A stretch of 22,136 nt of DNA. It comes from an uncultured Bacilli bacterium (GTDB lineage Bacteria > Bacillota_I > Bacilli_A > RF39 > UBA660). A model generated the notes under the pieces. The model was not told the origin of the DNA, ran no database searches, and saw only the letters and a program-made list of their open reading frames with translations. The stretch is taken from the NCBI GenBank assembly GCA_910588025.1, contig CAJUQG010000023.1, positions 1-22,136 on the forward strand, written 5' to 3'. The position numbers were made by a program, and so were the translations under genes. Below, piece after piece: positions 15,001-22,065 of this stretch; the stretch's first letter is position 1; each line of letters opens with the position of its first letter.

Positions 15001-16140
15001 TTAACGCGATTTTTGTAATGTTATTAAGTATTCGTTTGTACTTATTGGAACATCTCTTAAAGCAAATGTATAAATTTTATCAAGACATTTTATTTTTTCT
15101 TGATTTTCTTTTACAGTTATCGCTTGGAAATATGCTGCGATAAAATCAGGATCAAGAATTGAGAGTCCTATTTTTTTTAAACTATCTTGATAATTTACCA
15201 AAACATTTTCCATGTAAGTATTTAAAACACCACATTGGATTTCATAAAAACGTCTTAATTGTTCTAAGACTATATAATATAAGTAATTAGCGTCTGGTTT
15301 GTTTTCTTGCAAAGCTATAATAGCTTGATTGTTTTTGGAAATCAGAGGAATGGCACTTATTTTTAAATCATTCATTTTTGGTGTCTGATAAAAGTTTTCT
15401 TTGCGCATATTAAAGTTAGTACTACTTCTCTTTTTATCTAAAAATTCGATGGTAAAAAGGGACCCATAATTTTGGATTTCGTTTCTTTTTTGCTCTTCTT
15501 TAGTAGCGGTTATACTTTGGATAAATTGATTGGTAAAATGCTCACTTGGTAATACAGAACAATAATATTTTTCAGCATAGGCGCGATTTTGATAAAAGGA
15601 ATAGACTTTGGAAATTGGAATTCTAGAACACCCACTCATGTTTTGATAATCTATGCGAATTCGATTTAATAAATTGTAATAAATAACTTCAAAAAATTTA
15701 GCATTTTTGACATTAATTAATTCCGACCACATTCTTTGCAGGCATTCTTTTTCTTGGCGATTTATTTCATAGGTTGGTAATTTATTTTTATGTCGTAAGA
15801 GAAAATACTTTTGAAATTTTTCAATGATTCGATCTTCATTGTAAATAATTTTGCCGTTTTGAAAAATAGATAACAAGAATGTTTCTTGTTTCGCTAAGGA
15901 AGTCATACAATCTTGCTCTAACGTAGCTACTGATTTTATTGTATAGTCAATTTGATGACCTTCTACTATCTTTTTTCCTCGCATGGTACTTCCATGAACG
16001 GTAATTAATAACAAATCAATATCCGAATGAGCTGTATTAGTCTTGTAACAACTACTTCCATAAAACAGAACTGCTTTTAAATGAGGGATTTCTATTTTTT
16101 TCTGTTCTACAAATTTTTTCATTATTTCATTTAATTCCAT
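15001..16140 (-). CDS. Nucleotidyltransferase-fold protein, function unknown
   Basis: The N-terminal ~100 residues are a minimal Pol-beta-type nucleotidyltransferase: FYGSS (28-30) then D40-I-D42 in HSDIDLLLI, and a third carboxylate D65 in GHQIDYTI. This GSx10DxD pattern is complete, so activity is plausible. The remaining ~280 residues are mostly helical and rich in lysine, asparagine and tyrosine; no second family is recognised. At 379 residues it is longer than toxin-type MNT proteins (about 100) and nearer to aminoglycoside nucleotidyltransferase-like proteins (about 250-300), but resistance cannot be inferred. The ATG follows AAAGGTGGG. It stands alone between cca and rpsD with its own promoter. 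No HEPN partner gene is adjacent. Confidence 0.75.
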   Translation of the reverse strand: MELNEIMKKFVEQKKIEIPHLKAVLFYGSSCYKTNTAHSDIDLLLITVHGSTMRGKKIVEGHQIDYTIKSVATLEQDCMTSLAKQETFLLSIFQNGKIIYNEDRIIEKFQKYFLLRHKNKLPTYEINRQEKECLQRMWSELINVKNAKFFEVIYYNLLNRIRIDYQNMSGCSRIPISKVYSFYQNRAYAEKYYCSVLPSEHFTNQFIQSITATKEEQKRNEIQNYGSLFTIEFLDKKRSSTNFNMRKENFYQTPKMNDLKISAIPLISKNNQAIIALQENKPDANYLYYIVLEQLRRFYEIQCGVLNTYMENVLVNYQDSLKKIGLSILDPDFIAAYFQAITVKENQEKIKCLDKIYTFALRDVPISTNEYLITLQKSR

Positions 16141-16160
16141 AATAAACCCACCTTTCCGTT

Positions 16161-16189
16161 ATTATAACCGTATTGTTTAAAAAAACAAT
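16161..16189 (-). promoter_or_regulatory. Promoter of the nucleotidyltransferase gene, with a palindrome over the -35
   Basis: TTGTTT (16183-16188), 16 nt, TATAAT (16161-16166) on the minus strand, 21 nt before the start. A perfect 7-bp inverted repeat ATTGTTT-4-AAACAAT (16172-16189) covers the -35 and half the spacer and could be an operator. Confidence 0.5.
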
Positions 16190-16285
16190 TCTTTTTTTAT
16201 ATTATAGGAAATCTTTTTACATTTTTCATGGACAGACATTACATCTTTTCTATACATATTTTAAGGGATATTTCATAGGATTTCA

Positions 16286-16314
16286 TTGACACCATGTGGG
16301 ATTTATGGTAAGTT
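16286..16314 (+). promoter_or_regulatory. Probable rpsD promoter
   Basis: Perfect TTGACA (16286-16291), 17 nt, and TAAGTT (16309-16314) preceded by TGG, an extended -10. The -10 is poor on its own. It would start a leader of about 143 nt. The stretch 16190-16285 is AT-rich and shows nothing else that I can support. Confidence 0.5.
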
Positions 16315-16320
16315 AAATTT

Positions 16321-16463
16321 GCTTGGAAAACAGGCAGCGATTCTATTTATATATAATGTGTCTTTTCGATTGGATAGTAGTACAGAAGGCTGCCTTTTGG
16401 AACCTATAAAAAAGACTCCCTATATGCGAATGAATCAAAAAAATTTTAGAAAGGAGCAATATT
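16321..16463 (+). promoter_or_regulatory. Structured rpsD leader, possible S4 autoregulatory element
   Basis: The long 5' leader holds a 7-bp pairing AGGCAGC (16332-16338) with GCTGCCT (16389-16395) followed by TTTT, enclosing about 50 nt that contains further small pairings. In Bacillus, S4 binds its own mRNA leader to repress translation, so a similar role is inferred from position and structure. I cannot match it to a specific Rfam model. Bases 16448-16463 supply the AAAGGAG ribosome-binding site. Confidence 0.4.
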
Positions 16464-17066
16464 ATGGCAAGATATACTGGACCTAGTTATAAAAAATCAA
16501 GAAGACTTGGCTTTTCTACTTTAGAAAATGGAAAAGATTTAGCGAAACGTCCTTATGCACCTGGAGCTCATGGAACAGATCGTCGTAAAAAAGTAAGTGA
16601 ATATGGTGTTCAGTTACAAGAAAAACAAAAAGTACGTTTTATGTATGGGTTAAATGAAAAACAATTTAGACGTGTTTTTGAACGTGCTAGTCATATGAAA
16701 GGAATTGCTGGTGAAAATTTACTTTTCTTACTTGAAAGTAGATTAGATAACTTAGTTTATCGTATGGGTATGGCTAATACTCGTAGAGCGGCAAGACAAC
16801 TTGTTAACCATGGACATATTTTAGTAAATGGATGCAAGGTAGATATTCCTTCATATCAAGCAAAACCTGGAGATGTTATTTCTGTCAAAGAAAATTCTAT
16901 GAATCATCCAGCTATTTTAGCTAGTTTAGAAGCTACATTAAATCGTCCAGCCTTTGTTGAATTTGATGCTAAGAAATTGACTGGTACTTTTAAAAGATTA
17001 CCTGATCGTTCTGAATTAAATCAAGAAATCAACGAAAGCTTAATTGTAGAATTCTACAACCGTTAA
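16464..17066 (+). CDS. rpsD: 30S ribosomal protein S4
   Basis: S4 is an early-binding 16S rRNA protein of the small subunit and is often a repressor of its own synthesis. The 200-residue protein begins ARYTGPSYKKSRRLGFS and has KRPYAPGAHG, the YGLNEKQFRRVFERA helix, and the S4 RNA-binding domain (LESRLDNLVYRMGMANTRRAARQLVNHGHI, VNGCKVDIPS). The N-terminal zinc-binding cysteines found in some S4 forms are absent. ATG 16464 follows AAAGGAG at good distance. It is a single-gene unit with its own leader and terminator. Confidence 0.98.
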   Translation: MARYTGPSYKKSRRLGFSTLENGKDLAKRPYAPGAHGTDRRKKVSEYGVQLQEKQKVRFMYGLNEKQFRRVFERASHMKGIAGENLLFLLESRLDNLVYRMGMANTRRAARQLVNHGHILVNGCKVDIPSYQAKPGDVISVKENSMNHPAILASLEATLNRPAFVEFDAKKLTGTFKRLPDRSELNQEINESLIVEFYNR

Positions 17067-17068
17067 GA

Positions 17069-17095
17069 AAAAGCAACTTGGTTTGCTTTTTTTTT
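17069..17095 (+). terminator. Intrinsic terminator after rpsD
   Basis: AAAAGCAA-CTTGG-TTTGCTTTT hairpin with a T-run of about nine, starting 2 nt after the rpsD stop. Confidence 0.85.
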
Positions 17096-17111
17096 ATGGC
17101 TTTGTTATAAT
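17083..17111 (+). promoter_or_regulatory. Promoter for the gene at 17136, overlapping the rpsD terminator
   Basis: TTGCTT (17083-17088) within the terminator stem, 17 nt, TATAAT (17106-17111) preceded by TGT. It lies 24 nt before the ATG. Confidence 0.55.
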
Positions 17112-17135
17112 TTTTCTTGTATAGTAGGTGGCAAA

Positions 17136-18239
17136 ATGCAAAAATTAAAAGATATTATGACAGATAAAAAATTAATGTATTACATTTTTGGAGGAATTGC
17201 TGGGATCGTAATTCTTTTTGGGGCAATTTTTCTAGTTTTGAAAATGCTTGGACGAAAAATTAGTTATTCAGAATTAGAAAATCAACTTTATTCTGCAACA
17301 GAAAAGTATTTAAAAGAAAATGATATTTATTATCCTAATGAGGAAAATCCAGAAACGATTATTTCTTCAGAAGATTTAGTTCAAGGAAAATATATAAAAG
17401 AATTGAATAAATTAGTCAAAGATAATTGTTCCGCGGAAATTGAAGTTCTTTATAAAAATGGAGGTTATGCCATTCGCCCACTTCTTAGCTGTGACAAATA
17501 TGAATCGCAACTTTTTTATGATAAGATTTTAGCAGACAATCCTGTAACGGATGAAGGAAATGGATTACATGATTTATATGAAATGTTAGTTTTTCGTGGC
17601 GATCGAGTAAACAATTATGTTAAATTTAATGGTACACTATGGCGAATTGTAAAAATGAATCCAGTTGATAATACAATTTATTTAATTTTAGATAATGTAA
17701 AAGAAGCACCGAATGATATTTGGGATGACCGATATAATACAGCCGAAGAAAGTCGTCATGGAATTAACGATTTTCCTGTAAGTGTTATTTCTAGTACTTT
17801 AAAAGAGCTTTATCGAACGAAATTTAATACAGTGAAAGCCAAAATGGTTCCAATGGATATCTGTGTAGGAAAACGAAGTAATACGGAAACAATTAATGAT
17901 GGAAGTATTGAATGCTCTTATGTAATGGAGGAACCAGAATTTGTCACCCTTATGCAGATCAATGATTATATCAATGCTAGTACAGATCGTCGTTGTAATA
18001 CGGTAGAAGACCCTGCTTGTGGTAATTATAATTATTTGGTAAATAAAAATGGAAAATGGTGGACTCTTACGGCGGATGGAACAAAAGGCACAAAGGTTTA
18101 TAGTATCAATTATAATGGAAATATTAATTCTGATTATGCTAATTCTAAAAAGTTTATCCGTCTTATGATTGCCGTAGATGGAAATAATTTATATCAAGAA
18201 GGTAACGGAACTAGTAACAATCCTTATATTATGAAATAA
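17136..18239 (+). CDS. Membrane-anchored extracytoplasmic protein, cysteine-rich, unknown function
   Basis: A 367-residue protein with a short basic start, one hydrophobic helix (about 14-38), and an outside part of about 330 residues. The segment NNYVKFNGTLWRIVKMNPVDNTIYLIL resembles the DUF6273-type beta domain often found in surface proteins of gut Bacillota; that is recognition by pattern only. Six cysteines fall in three pairs (NCSAE/LSCDK, DICVG/IECSY, RRCNT/PACGN), suggesting disulfides. Residues 38-70 (SYSELENQLYSATEKYLKEN) look like a helical stalk. The helix-plus-stalk start recalls pilin-like proteins, but no type III prepilin cleavage motif is clear. ATG 17136 follows GTAGGTGG. 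It is a single-gene unit between strong terminators. Confidence 0.8.
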   Translation: MQKLKDIMTDKKLMYYIFGGIAGIVILFGAIFLVLKMLGRKISYSELENQLYSATEKYLKENDIYYPNEENPETIISSEDLVQGKYIKELNKLVKDNCSAEIEVLYKNGGYAIRPLLSCDKYESQLFYDKILADNPVTDEGNGLHDLYEMLVFRGDRVNNYVKFNGTLWRIVKMNPVDNTIYLILDNVKEAPNDIWDDRYNTAEESRHGINDFPVSVISSTLKELYRTKFNTVKAKMVPMDICVGKRSNTETINDGSIECSYVMEEPEFVTLMQINDYINASTDRRCNTVEDPACGNYNYLVNKNGKWWTLTADGTKGTKVYSINYNGNINSDYANSKKFIRLMIAVDGNNLYQEGNGTSNNPYIMK

Positions 18240-18275
18240 AAAAGATATTAGAACATAAAACTAATATCTTTTTTT
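18238..18275. terminator. Bidirectional terminator between the 17136 gene and herA
   Basis: AAAAAGATATTAG and CTAATATCTTTTT arms (perfect over 12 bp, loop about 9 nt) give T-runs on both strands. It touches both stop codons. Confidence 0.85.
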
Positions 18276-20031
18276 AAAACCAAGTTTCAGAAACATTAAT
18301 ATTACTACTATCTGGAAGAGGATTTGGTAAATCAAACTTGACAAGAACTGGTAGCGGAAAAGAAGTACCAAACGCTAATGCGCACCCAGGACGCAATTGT
18401 TTGATTTTCTCAATATCTCTTGAAGTAACATTGGAAGCAATCGCTGTAATCACCTTTAAATCTTCGGGGTGAAATAATTTTAGAGAAATAAAGTTTGAGC
18501 ATTGACTTAAAGAGGTTTCCGATAATTCACTAGGTCTTTGGGTAATAAAGCCCATAATAATCCCATACTTTCTCCCCTCTTTGGTAATTCGATCAAAAAT
18601 ATTATAGCCAAGAATCTTGGTATCAGAATCGGAATTGACATAGCGATGAGCTTCTTCCAAGATAATATGAATCGGAAATGATCCTCTTTCATTTAAATGG
18701 GTTGCAAATTGAAAAAATAATCGTGAAAAGATTTTGGTTAATATTTTAGCAAATCGGTCATCGACAAAATCAAAATTCATATTAATAATTTGAACAGATT
18801 CTTTCATTGGAGTTTGAAACATTTGATGTATATATTCTTCTTTGCTAATCGGATTGGTTACTTGAAAATACTTTTTCATAGGACTATTTATAATTGCATG
18901 TAAACGAACCTTTAAGGTGTTTGCTTTATCATACATACTTTGACTATTTAACGTACCTTCACTTAATAAAGCAAATTCAAGAGCATAATAAATATCATCT
19001 AAGTCATAAATAAAATTGTCCCCTAGTAAATTTAATTGTATTTCTGTTTTATTCCATTTGGATAAGAAGTCGACAACAAATTGAATGGCATTTATTTTAC
19101 CTTGAGCATCAATATTTAAACATTGTTGAAAAGTTCTGGTATACCCCGGTTGCACAATTTCTGAATTTAGATTCAAAGATGGTGTATTATATTTCATTAA
19201 AATGGAAACGATTTGGTCCCGAATTTGTGTAGGATTTTTACCACTGGATAATATATCAAGTAAGCATTTGGCAATCATGTCATTTTTATATTCTTCGGCT
19301 TTTGGATCTGTACTTTTAAAAATATAAACAAATTGTAATGTTTTTTCTAAAATTGATAAAAGAGAACTATCTTGTACTTCTAATAAAATGGCTAAATCAT
19401 CAACATCTAAAAAATATGGTGGGATGGAAATCAGTTCTGAATTATCTTCGGTTACTTCTGTAGTAACTTTGCGAACTTTAATTCCTGGAATGTTCCCCAT
19501 TTGACTAAAAGCATTATGGTATTCGCCATAAATATCAAATAAAACAAGATGTGCATTGATTGGAATGGCTTCTTTGTTATAATAAAAAATATTTTGAATG
19601 ATACGAGCAACAGCACAAGATTTTCCAGTTCCCGTATTTCCAACAATAGCAAAGTGATTGGAAAAGAACGAATTTTTATCAACGGTTACTTTGTATCCTT
19701 CATAATTTAAGGATTGACCAATTAATAAACGATTTTTACTAGCATAATCTTGAGAACCAATTAATAATTCTAATTCATTTTGAGAAATAATTCGACAAGT
19801 TGCGCTCATAGTTGGTGGCTTTAACATCCCACTTTGAAAGAAAGAATCTTTCATTTCTCCTAATAACATAATGGTAAATTGCTCTTTGGTTATTTTGATT
19901 ATTTCACCAATTATTTTTCGAGAATTTTCTACAAAAGCGACATGAATATGAAGTAAATTTGTTTCGATTTTACCACTTATATTTTCTAATATTATGATAT
20001 TATCTGTAATATCAATTATGCTACCAAACAT
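18274..20031 (-). CDS. HerA/DUF87-type hexameric ATPase
   Basis: HerA ATPases are ring-shaped FtsK-related DNA translocases, known from end resection with NurA and from several defence systems. The 585-residue protein has an N-terminal HAS-barrel-like beta region (about 1-95), Walker A GNTGTGKS (131-138) with the preceding HFAIV strand, a long helical insertion, Walker B HIILEEAHRYV (near 455-465), sensor-like GFITQRPSELS, and the late motif LRPGCALAFG. ATG 20031 follows GGGTGAG. No nurA, SIR2, nuclease or methylase gene is next to it, so it looks like a chromosomal housekeeping member. The partner and DNA substrate are unknown. The stop is inside a bidirectional terminator. Confidence 0.88.
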   Translation of the reverse strand: MFGSIIDITDNIIILENISGKIETNLLHIHVAFVENSRKIIGEIIKITKEQFTIMLLGEMKDSFFQSGMLKPPTMSATCRIISQNELELLIGSQDYASKNRLLIGQSLNYEGYKVTVDKNSFFSNHFAIVGNTGTGKSCAVARIIQNIFYYNKEAIPINAHLVLFDIYGEYHNAFSQMGNIPGIKVRKVTTEVTEDNSELISIPPYFLDVDDLAILLEVQDSSLLSILEKTLQFVYIFKSTDPKAEEYKNDMIAKCLLDILSSGKNPTQIRDQIVSILMKYNTPSLNLNSEIVQPGYTRTFQQCLNIDAQGKINAIQFVVDFLSKWNKTEIQLNLLGDNFIYDLDDIYYALEFALLSEGTLNSQSMYDKANTLKVRLHAIINSPMKKYFQVTNPISKEEYIHQMFQTPMKESVQIINMNFDFVDDRFAKILTKIFSRLFFQFATHLNERGSFPIHIILEEAHRYVNSDSDTKILGYNIFDRITKEGRKYGIIMGFITQRPSELSETSLSQCSNFISLKLFHPEDLKVITAIASNVTSRDIEKIKQLRPGCALAFGTSFPLPVLVKFDLPNPLPDSSNINVSETWF

Positions 20032-20073
20032 CGTCTCACCCTATTCTTAATTCAGTGTAACATAAATTGCCAC

Positions 20074-20100
20074 GAAAAAAAAGAAGGTGATATCCTTCTT
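20074..20100 (-). terminator. Intrinsic terminator of the YjcZ-like pair
   Basis: AAGAAGG-ATATCA-CCTTCTT on the minus strand (20081-20100) followed by a T-run of eight, directly after the second small gene. Confidence 0.85.
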
Positions 20101-20102
20101 TC

Positions 20103-20228
20103 TTAGAAAATTAATCCGCCAAGAATTATTGCAAGTAAGATGTATAGAACTAAGATAATGAAAGCACTATTATAGAAAGAACTTCCACCACAGCATTCAT
20201 TATCAACTTGTTTTTTGCAACAGCTCAT
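20103..20228 (-). CDS. YjcZ-like small membrane protein, 41 residues
   Basis: ATG 20228 has a strong GAAGGAGGTG ribosome-binding site. The peptide begins MSCCKKQVDNECCGGSS, with two CC pairs, then one hydrophobic helix (FIILVLYILLAIILGGLIF) ending at the C-terminus. The helix-at-the-end layout and the LVLYILLxII-G pattern resemble the YjcZ family, annotated as sporulation proteins in Bacillus. Known members have glycine/tyrosine-rich heads; cysteine-rich heads are different and could bind metal or crosslink. It is the second gene of a two-gene unit with the 29-residue relative 21 nt upstream. Confidence 0.8.
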   Translation of the reverse strand: MSCCKKQVDNECCGGSSFYNSAFIILVLYILLAIILGGLIF

Positions 20229-20249
20229 GGGACACCTCCTTCATAAAGA

Positions 20250-20339
20250 CTAAACGAATGCTCCTACAATTAGGATCAGTAAAATAAATAATACTAAAAT
20301 GATTGCAGGTCCAATTCCATTATCACAACATTTATTCAT
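20250..20339 (-). CDS. YjcZ-like small membrane protein, 29 residues
   Basis: ATG 20339 follows AAAGGAGGAATG. The product MNKCCDNGIGPAIILVLF continues with ILLILIVGAFV and ends in TAG (20250-20252). It is a short CC-containing head plus one membrane helix whose LVLFILLILIVGAF closely follows the YjcZ pattern. It shares the CC head and the terminal helix with the 41-residue gene downstream, so the two look like a tandem duplication. The sequence upstream resembles a sporulation sigma-factor promoter rather than sigma-A. Confidence 0.8.
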   Translation of the reverse strand: MNKCCDNGIGPAIILVLFILLILIVGAFV

Positions 20340-20372
20340 AAATCATTCCTCCTTTATTTGTCTTTTCATTAA

Positions 20373-20400
20373 TATTGTATGGAATATTTATAAAGTGGTG
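20373..20400 (-). promoter_or_regulatory. Candidate sigma-K/sigma-E-like promoter of the YjcZ-like pair
   Basis: On the minus strand CAC (20398-20400), 16 nt, CATACAATA (20373-20381). This fits the Bacillus sigma-K pattern (A/C)AC-N16-CATAnnnTA, and CATACAAT is also the sigma-E -10. It lies about 34 nt before the first start codon. No better sigma-A site is seen. Sporulation in this organism is not shown by anything else here. Confidence 0.45.
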
Positions 20401-20416
20401 CTTGATTTTATTTTAT

Positions 20417-20445
20417 TTGTAATTGGTTTTGCATTTTGCTATAAT
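20417..20445 (+). promoter_or_regulatory. Promoter of the gene at 20460
   Basis: TTGTAA (20417-20422), 17 nt, TATAAT (20440-20445) preceded by TGC. The ATG is only 14 nt after the -10, leaving a leader of about 8 nt. It diverges from the YjcZ-like promoter. Confidence 0.65.
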
Positions 20446-20459
20446 AACGCTTGTGATTT

Positions 20460-20999
20460 ATGATGTTAAATGAAATTTTAGGTTATTTGATTGCACCGAA
20501 TGGTGATTATATGTCGTTTGGAAAATGGTCTATGCGTATCGGTTTTGATAGCACCGATTCTTATTATCATGAAATGGCGGTAATTCAAGAAATGCTCAAA
20601 AATAAATGGTATTTAAAGTATCCAGAACTTGGTCTTACGGAAAGAGAATTAGTGTCTAAGAATTTAGAACGAGATATTTATGAATATTTTTCTAATTGGA
20701 GTTTGCTTGGATTTATTTCAATTGTTAATGGAAATTCGGAAGATAGTCAAGAAATATTAGGTTATTTTCCTTCTTCTTGGAACTTTCTTCAAAACATGAC
20801 TCTTCTTCTTTTAAAGGACGCGATTTTATACCAAAAAGAAATTCCGTCAATGATTCTTGTTGATGAAACACTAAAAAAAGATTTGAGTATTTATACGATT
20901 TATCAAAGAATTAGAGATGAATTAGAAAAAGAACCATCTTATTTACGAAAGAAAACTTATGAAGTTTCTACAAATCATGGGAGAAACTTGTATTTTTAA
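20460..20999 (+). CDS. Unrecognised cytoplasmic protein, 179 residues
   Basis: I do not recognise this protein. It is acidic, rich in tyrosine, leucine and glutamate, has no signal peptide, no convincing membrane helix and no cysteine. Visible segments are LIAPNGDYMSFGKWSMRIGFD, a helical charged middle (TERELVSKNLERDIYEYF), and a C-terminal helix (TIYQRIRDELEKEPSYLRKK). The tandem ATG codons at 20460 and 20463 have no ribosome-binding site, and the predicted transcript begins about 8 nt before, so it may start as a near-leaderless message. The prsA promoter -35 overlaps its last codons. Confidence 0.75.
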   Translation: MMLNEILGYLIAPNGDYMSFGKWSMRIGFDSTDSYYHEMAVIQEMLKNKWYLKYPELGLTERELVSKNLERDIYEYFSNWSLLGFISIVNGNSEDSQEILGYFPSSWNFLQNMTLLLLKDAILYQKEIPSMILVDETLKKDLSIYTIYQRIRDELEKEPSYLRKKTYEVSTNHGRNLYF

Positions 21000-21016
21000 A
21001 GAATCATTGTTATAAT
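20988..21016 (+). promoter_or_regulatory. Promoter of prsA
   Basis: TTGTAT (20988-20993), 17 nt, TATAAT (21011-21016) preceded by TGT, 27 nt before the ATG. The -35 lies in the end of the upstream coding region. Confidence 0.7.
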
Positions 21017-21042
21017 GTTTATGTTTATTTAAGGAGGATCAC

Positions 21043-22065
21043 ATGAAAAAAAAGATTATAATATTAGGAGCATGTACCATGTTACTTTGTGGTTGTGGGA
21101 AGATTCCTACCCTATCTAATGGTGATGAAGCAGTAGTTAAATTTGAAAACGGAGATATGATTAGTGTCAATGAATTATATCAAGAAATCAAAGATAATTA
21201 TGCACTACAATCTCTACTACAAATGATTGACAAGAAAATTCTAGAGACAGAATATAAAGATGAAGTGGAATCAAAAAAAGAAGTAGCAGAAAGTACAGTA
21301 AAAGCAATGAAAGAAAGTTATGGAGAAGATCAATTCCTTCAAATGCTACAAAGTTATTATGGATACTCTTCTATTGAAGCTTATCAAAATGCTTATTATA
21401 TTAGTGCTTTACAAAATTTAGCGATTGTAGATTATGGAAAAAGTTTAGTCACAGAAAAAGAAATGAAAAAGTATTATGACGAAAGTGTTTTTGGAGATAT
21501 TTTAGTTAGTCATATTTTAATTACTGCTGATACTACAAGTAATATGTCAACTGAGGAGAAAACCGCTGCCGAAAATAAAGCGAAAGATCAAGTGAAATCA
21601 CTTATTGATGAACTTAAAAAAAGTGATAATAAAAAGGAAAAATTCACGCAATTAGCAAAAGAATATTCTAAAGATGAAAGTACAAAAGAAAATGGTGGAA
21701 GTTTAGGATATATCAATATCGGTACTCTAGGAACTTCTTACGATGAAATTGTCAAAGCTGCAAACTCATTAAAAAATGGGGAAATTAGTACAGAAGTTAT
21801 TACTACAGAACTTGGATATCATGTTATTTTAAGAGAAGAACAAAAAGAAAAAGCAAGTTATGAAGATACTGAAGAATCTATTAAAACTACCCTTGGGGAG
21901 AAAAAGATTAGTGCAGATAGTACTTTAAGTGTTACTGCTCTTACAGAATTAAGAAAGAAATATGGAATGGATATTGTTGATTCTGAAATTCAAAAACAAT
22001 ATGGTAATTATATTTCTAATACCATTGCTAATATTGAAGCTAGTAAAAATAATTCTACTAACTAA
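21043..22065 (+). CDS. prsA: PrsA-type foldase lipoprotein (parvulin peptidyl-prolyl isomerase)
   Basis: PrsA helps secreted proteins, including PBPs, fold after export. The 340-residue precursor has a basic start, a short hydrophobic stretch and a lipobox-like LCGC with lipidated Cys18. An N-terminal chaperone-like helical region follows (about 30-145), then a parvulin domain (about 150-270: ILVSHILITAD, FTQLAKEYSKD, ENGGSLGYINIGTL, LGYHVILREE), and a helical tail. The position -2 cysteine in the lipobox is unusual but tolerable. ATG 21043 follows a perfect AAGGAGG. The PBP encoded at 9035 is a plausible client. SurA/PpiC-type relatives share the domain; the lipobox and length favour PrsA. 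Confidence 0.92.
   Translation: MKKKIIILGACTMLLCGCGKIPTLSNGDEAVVKFENGDMISVNELYQEIKDNYALQSLLQMIDKKILETEYKDEVESKKEVAESTVKAMKESYGEDQFLQMLQSYYGYSSIEAYQNAYYISALQNLAIVDYGKSLVTEKEMKKYYDESVFGDILVSHILITADTTSNMSTEEKTAAENKAKDQVKSLIDELKKSDNKKEKFTQLAKEYSKDESTKENGGSLGYINIGTLGTSYDEIVKAANSLKNGEISTEVITTELGYHVILREEQKEKASYEDTEESIKTTLGEKKISADSTLSVTALTELRKKYGMDIVDSEIQKQYGNYISNTIANIEASKNNSTN

Noticed and set aside
15001..16140. Nucleotidyltransferase gene as an MNT-HEPN toxin-antitoxin pair
   Set aside because: The protein is far longer than MNT antitoxins and no HEPN gene lies beside it.
16286..16486. A 66-codon frame starting at TTG before rpsD
   Set aside because: Its start is the TTGACA of the rpsD promoter and it overlaps the rpsD start; the region is better read as a leader.
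18274..20031. HerA gene as part of an anti-phage system
   Set aside because: No SIR2, nuclease, DUF4297 or methylase gene is adjacent and the neighbours are housekeeping genes.
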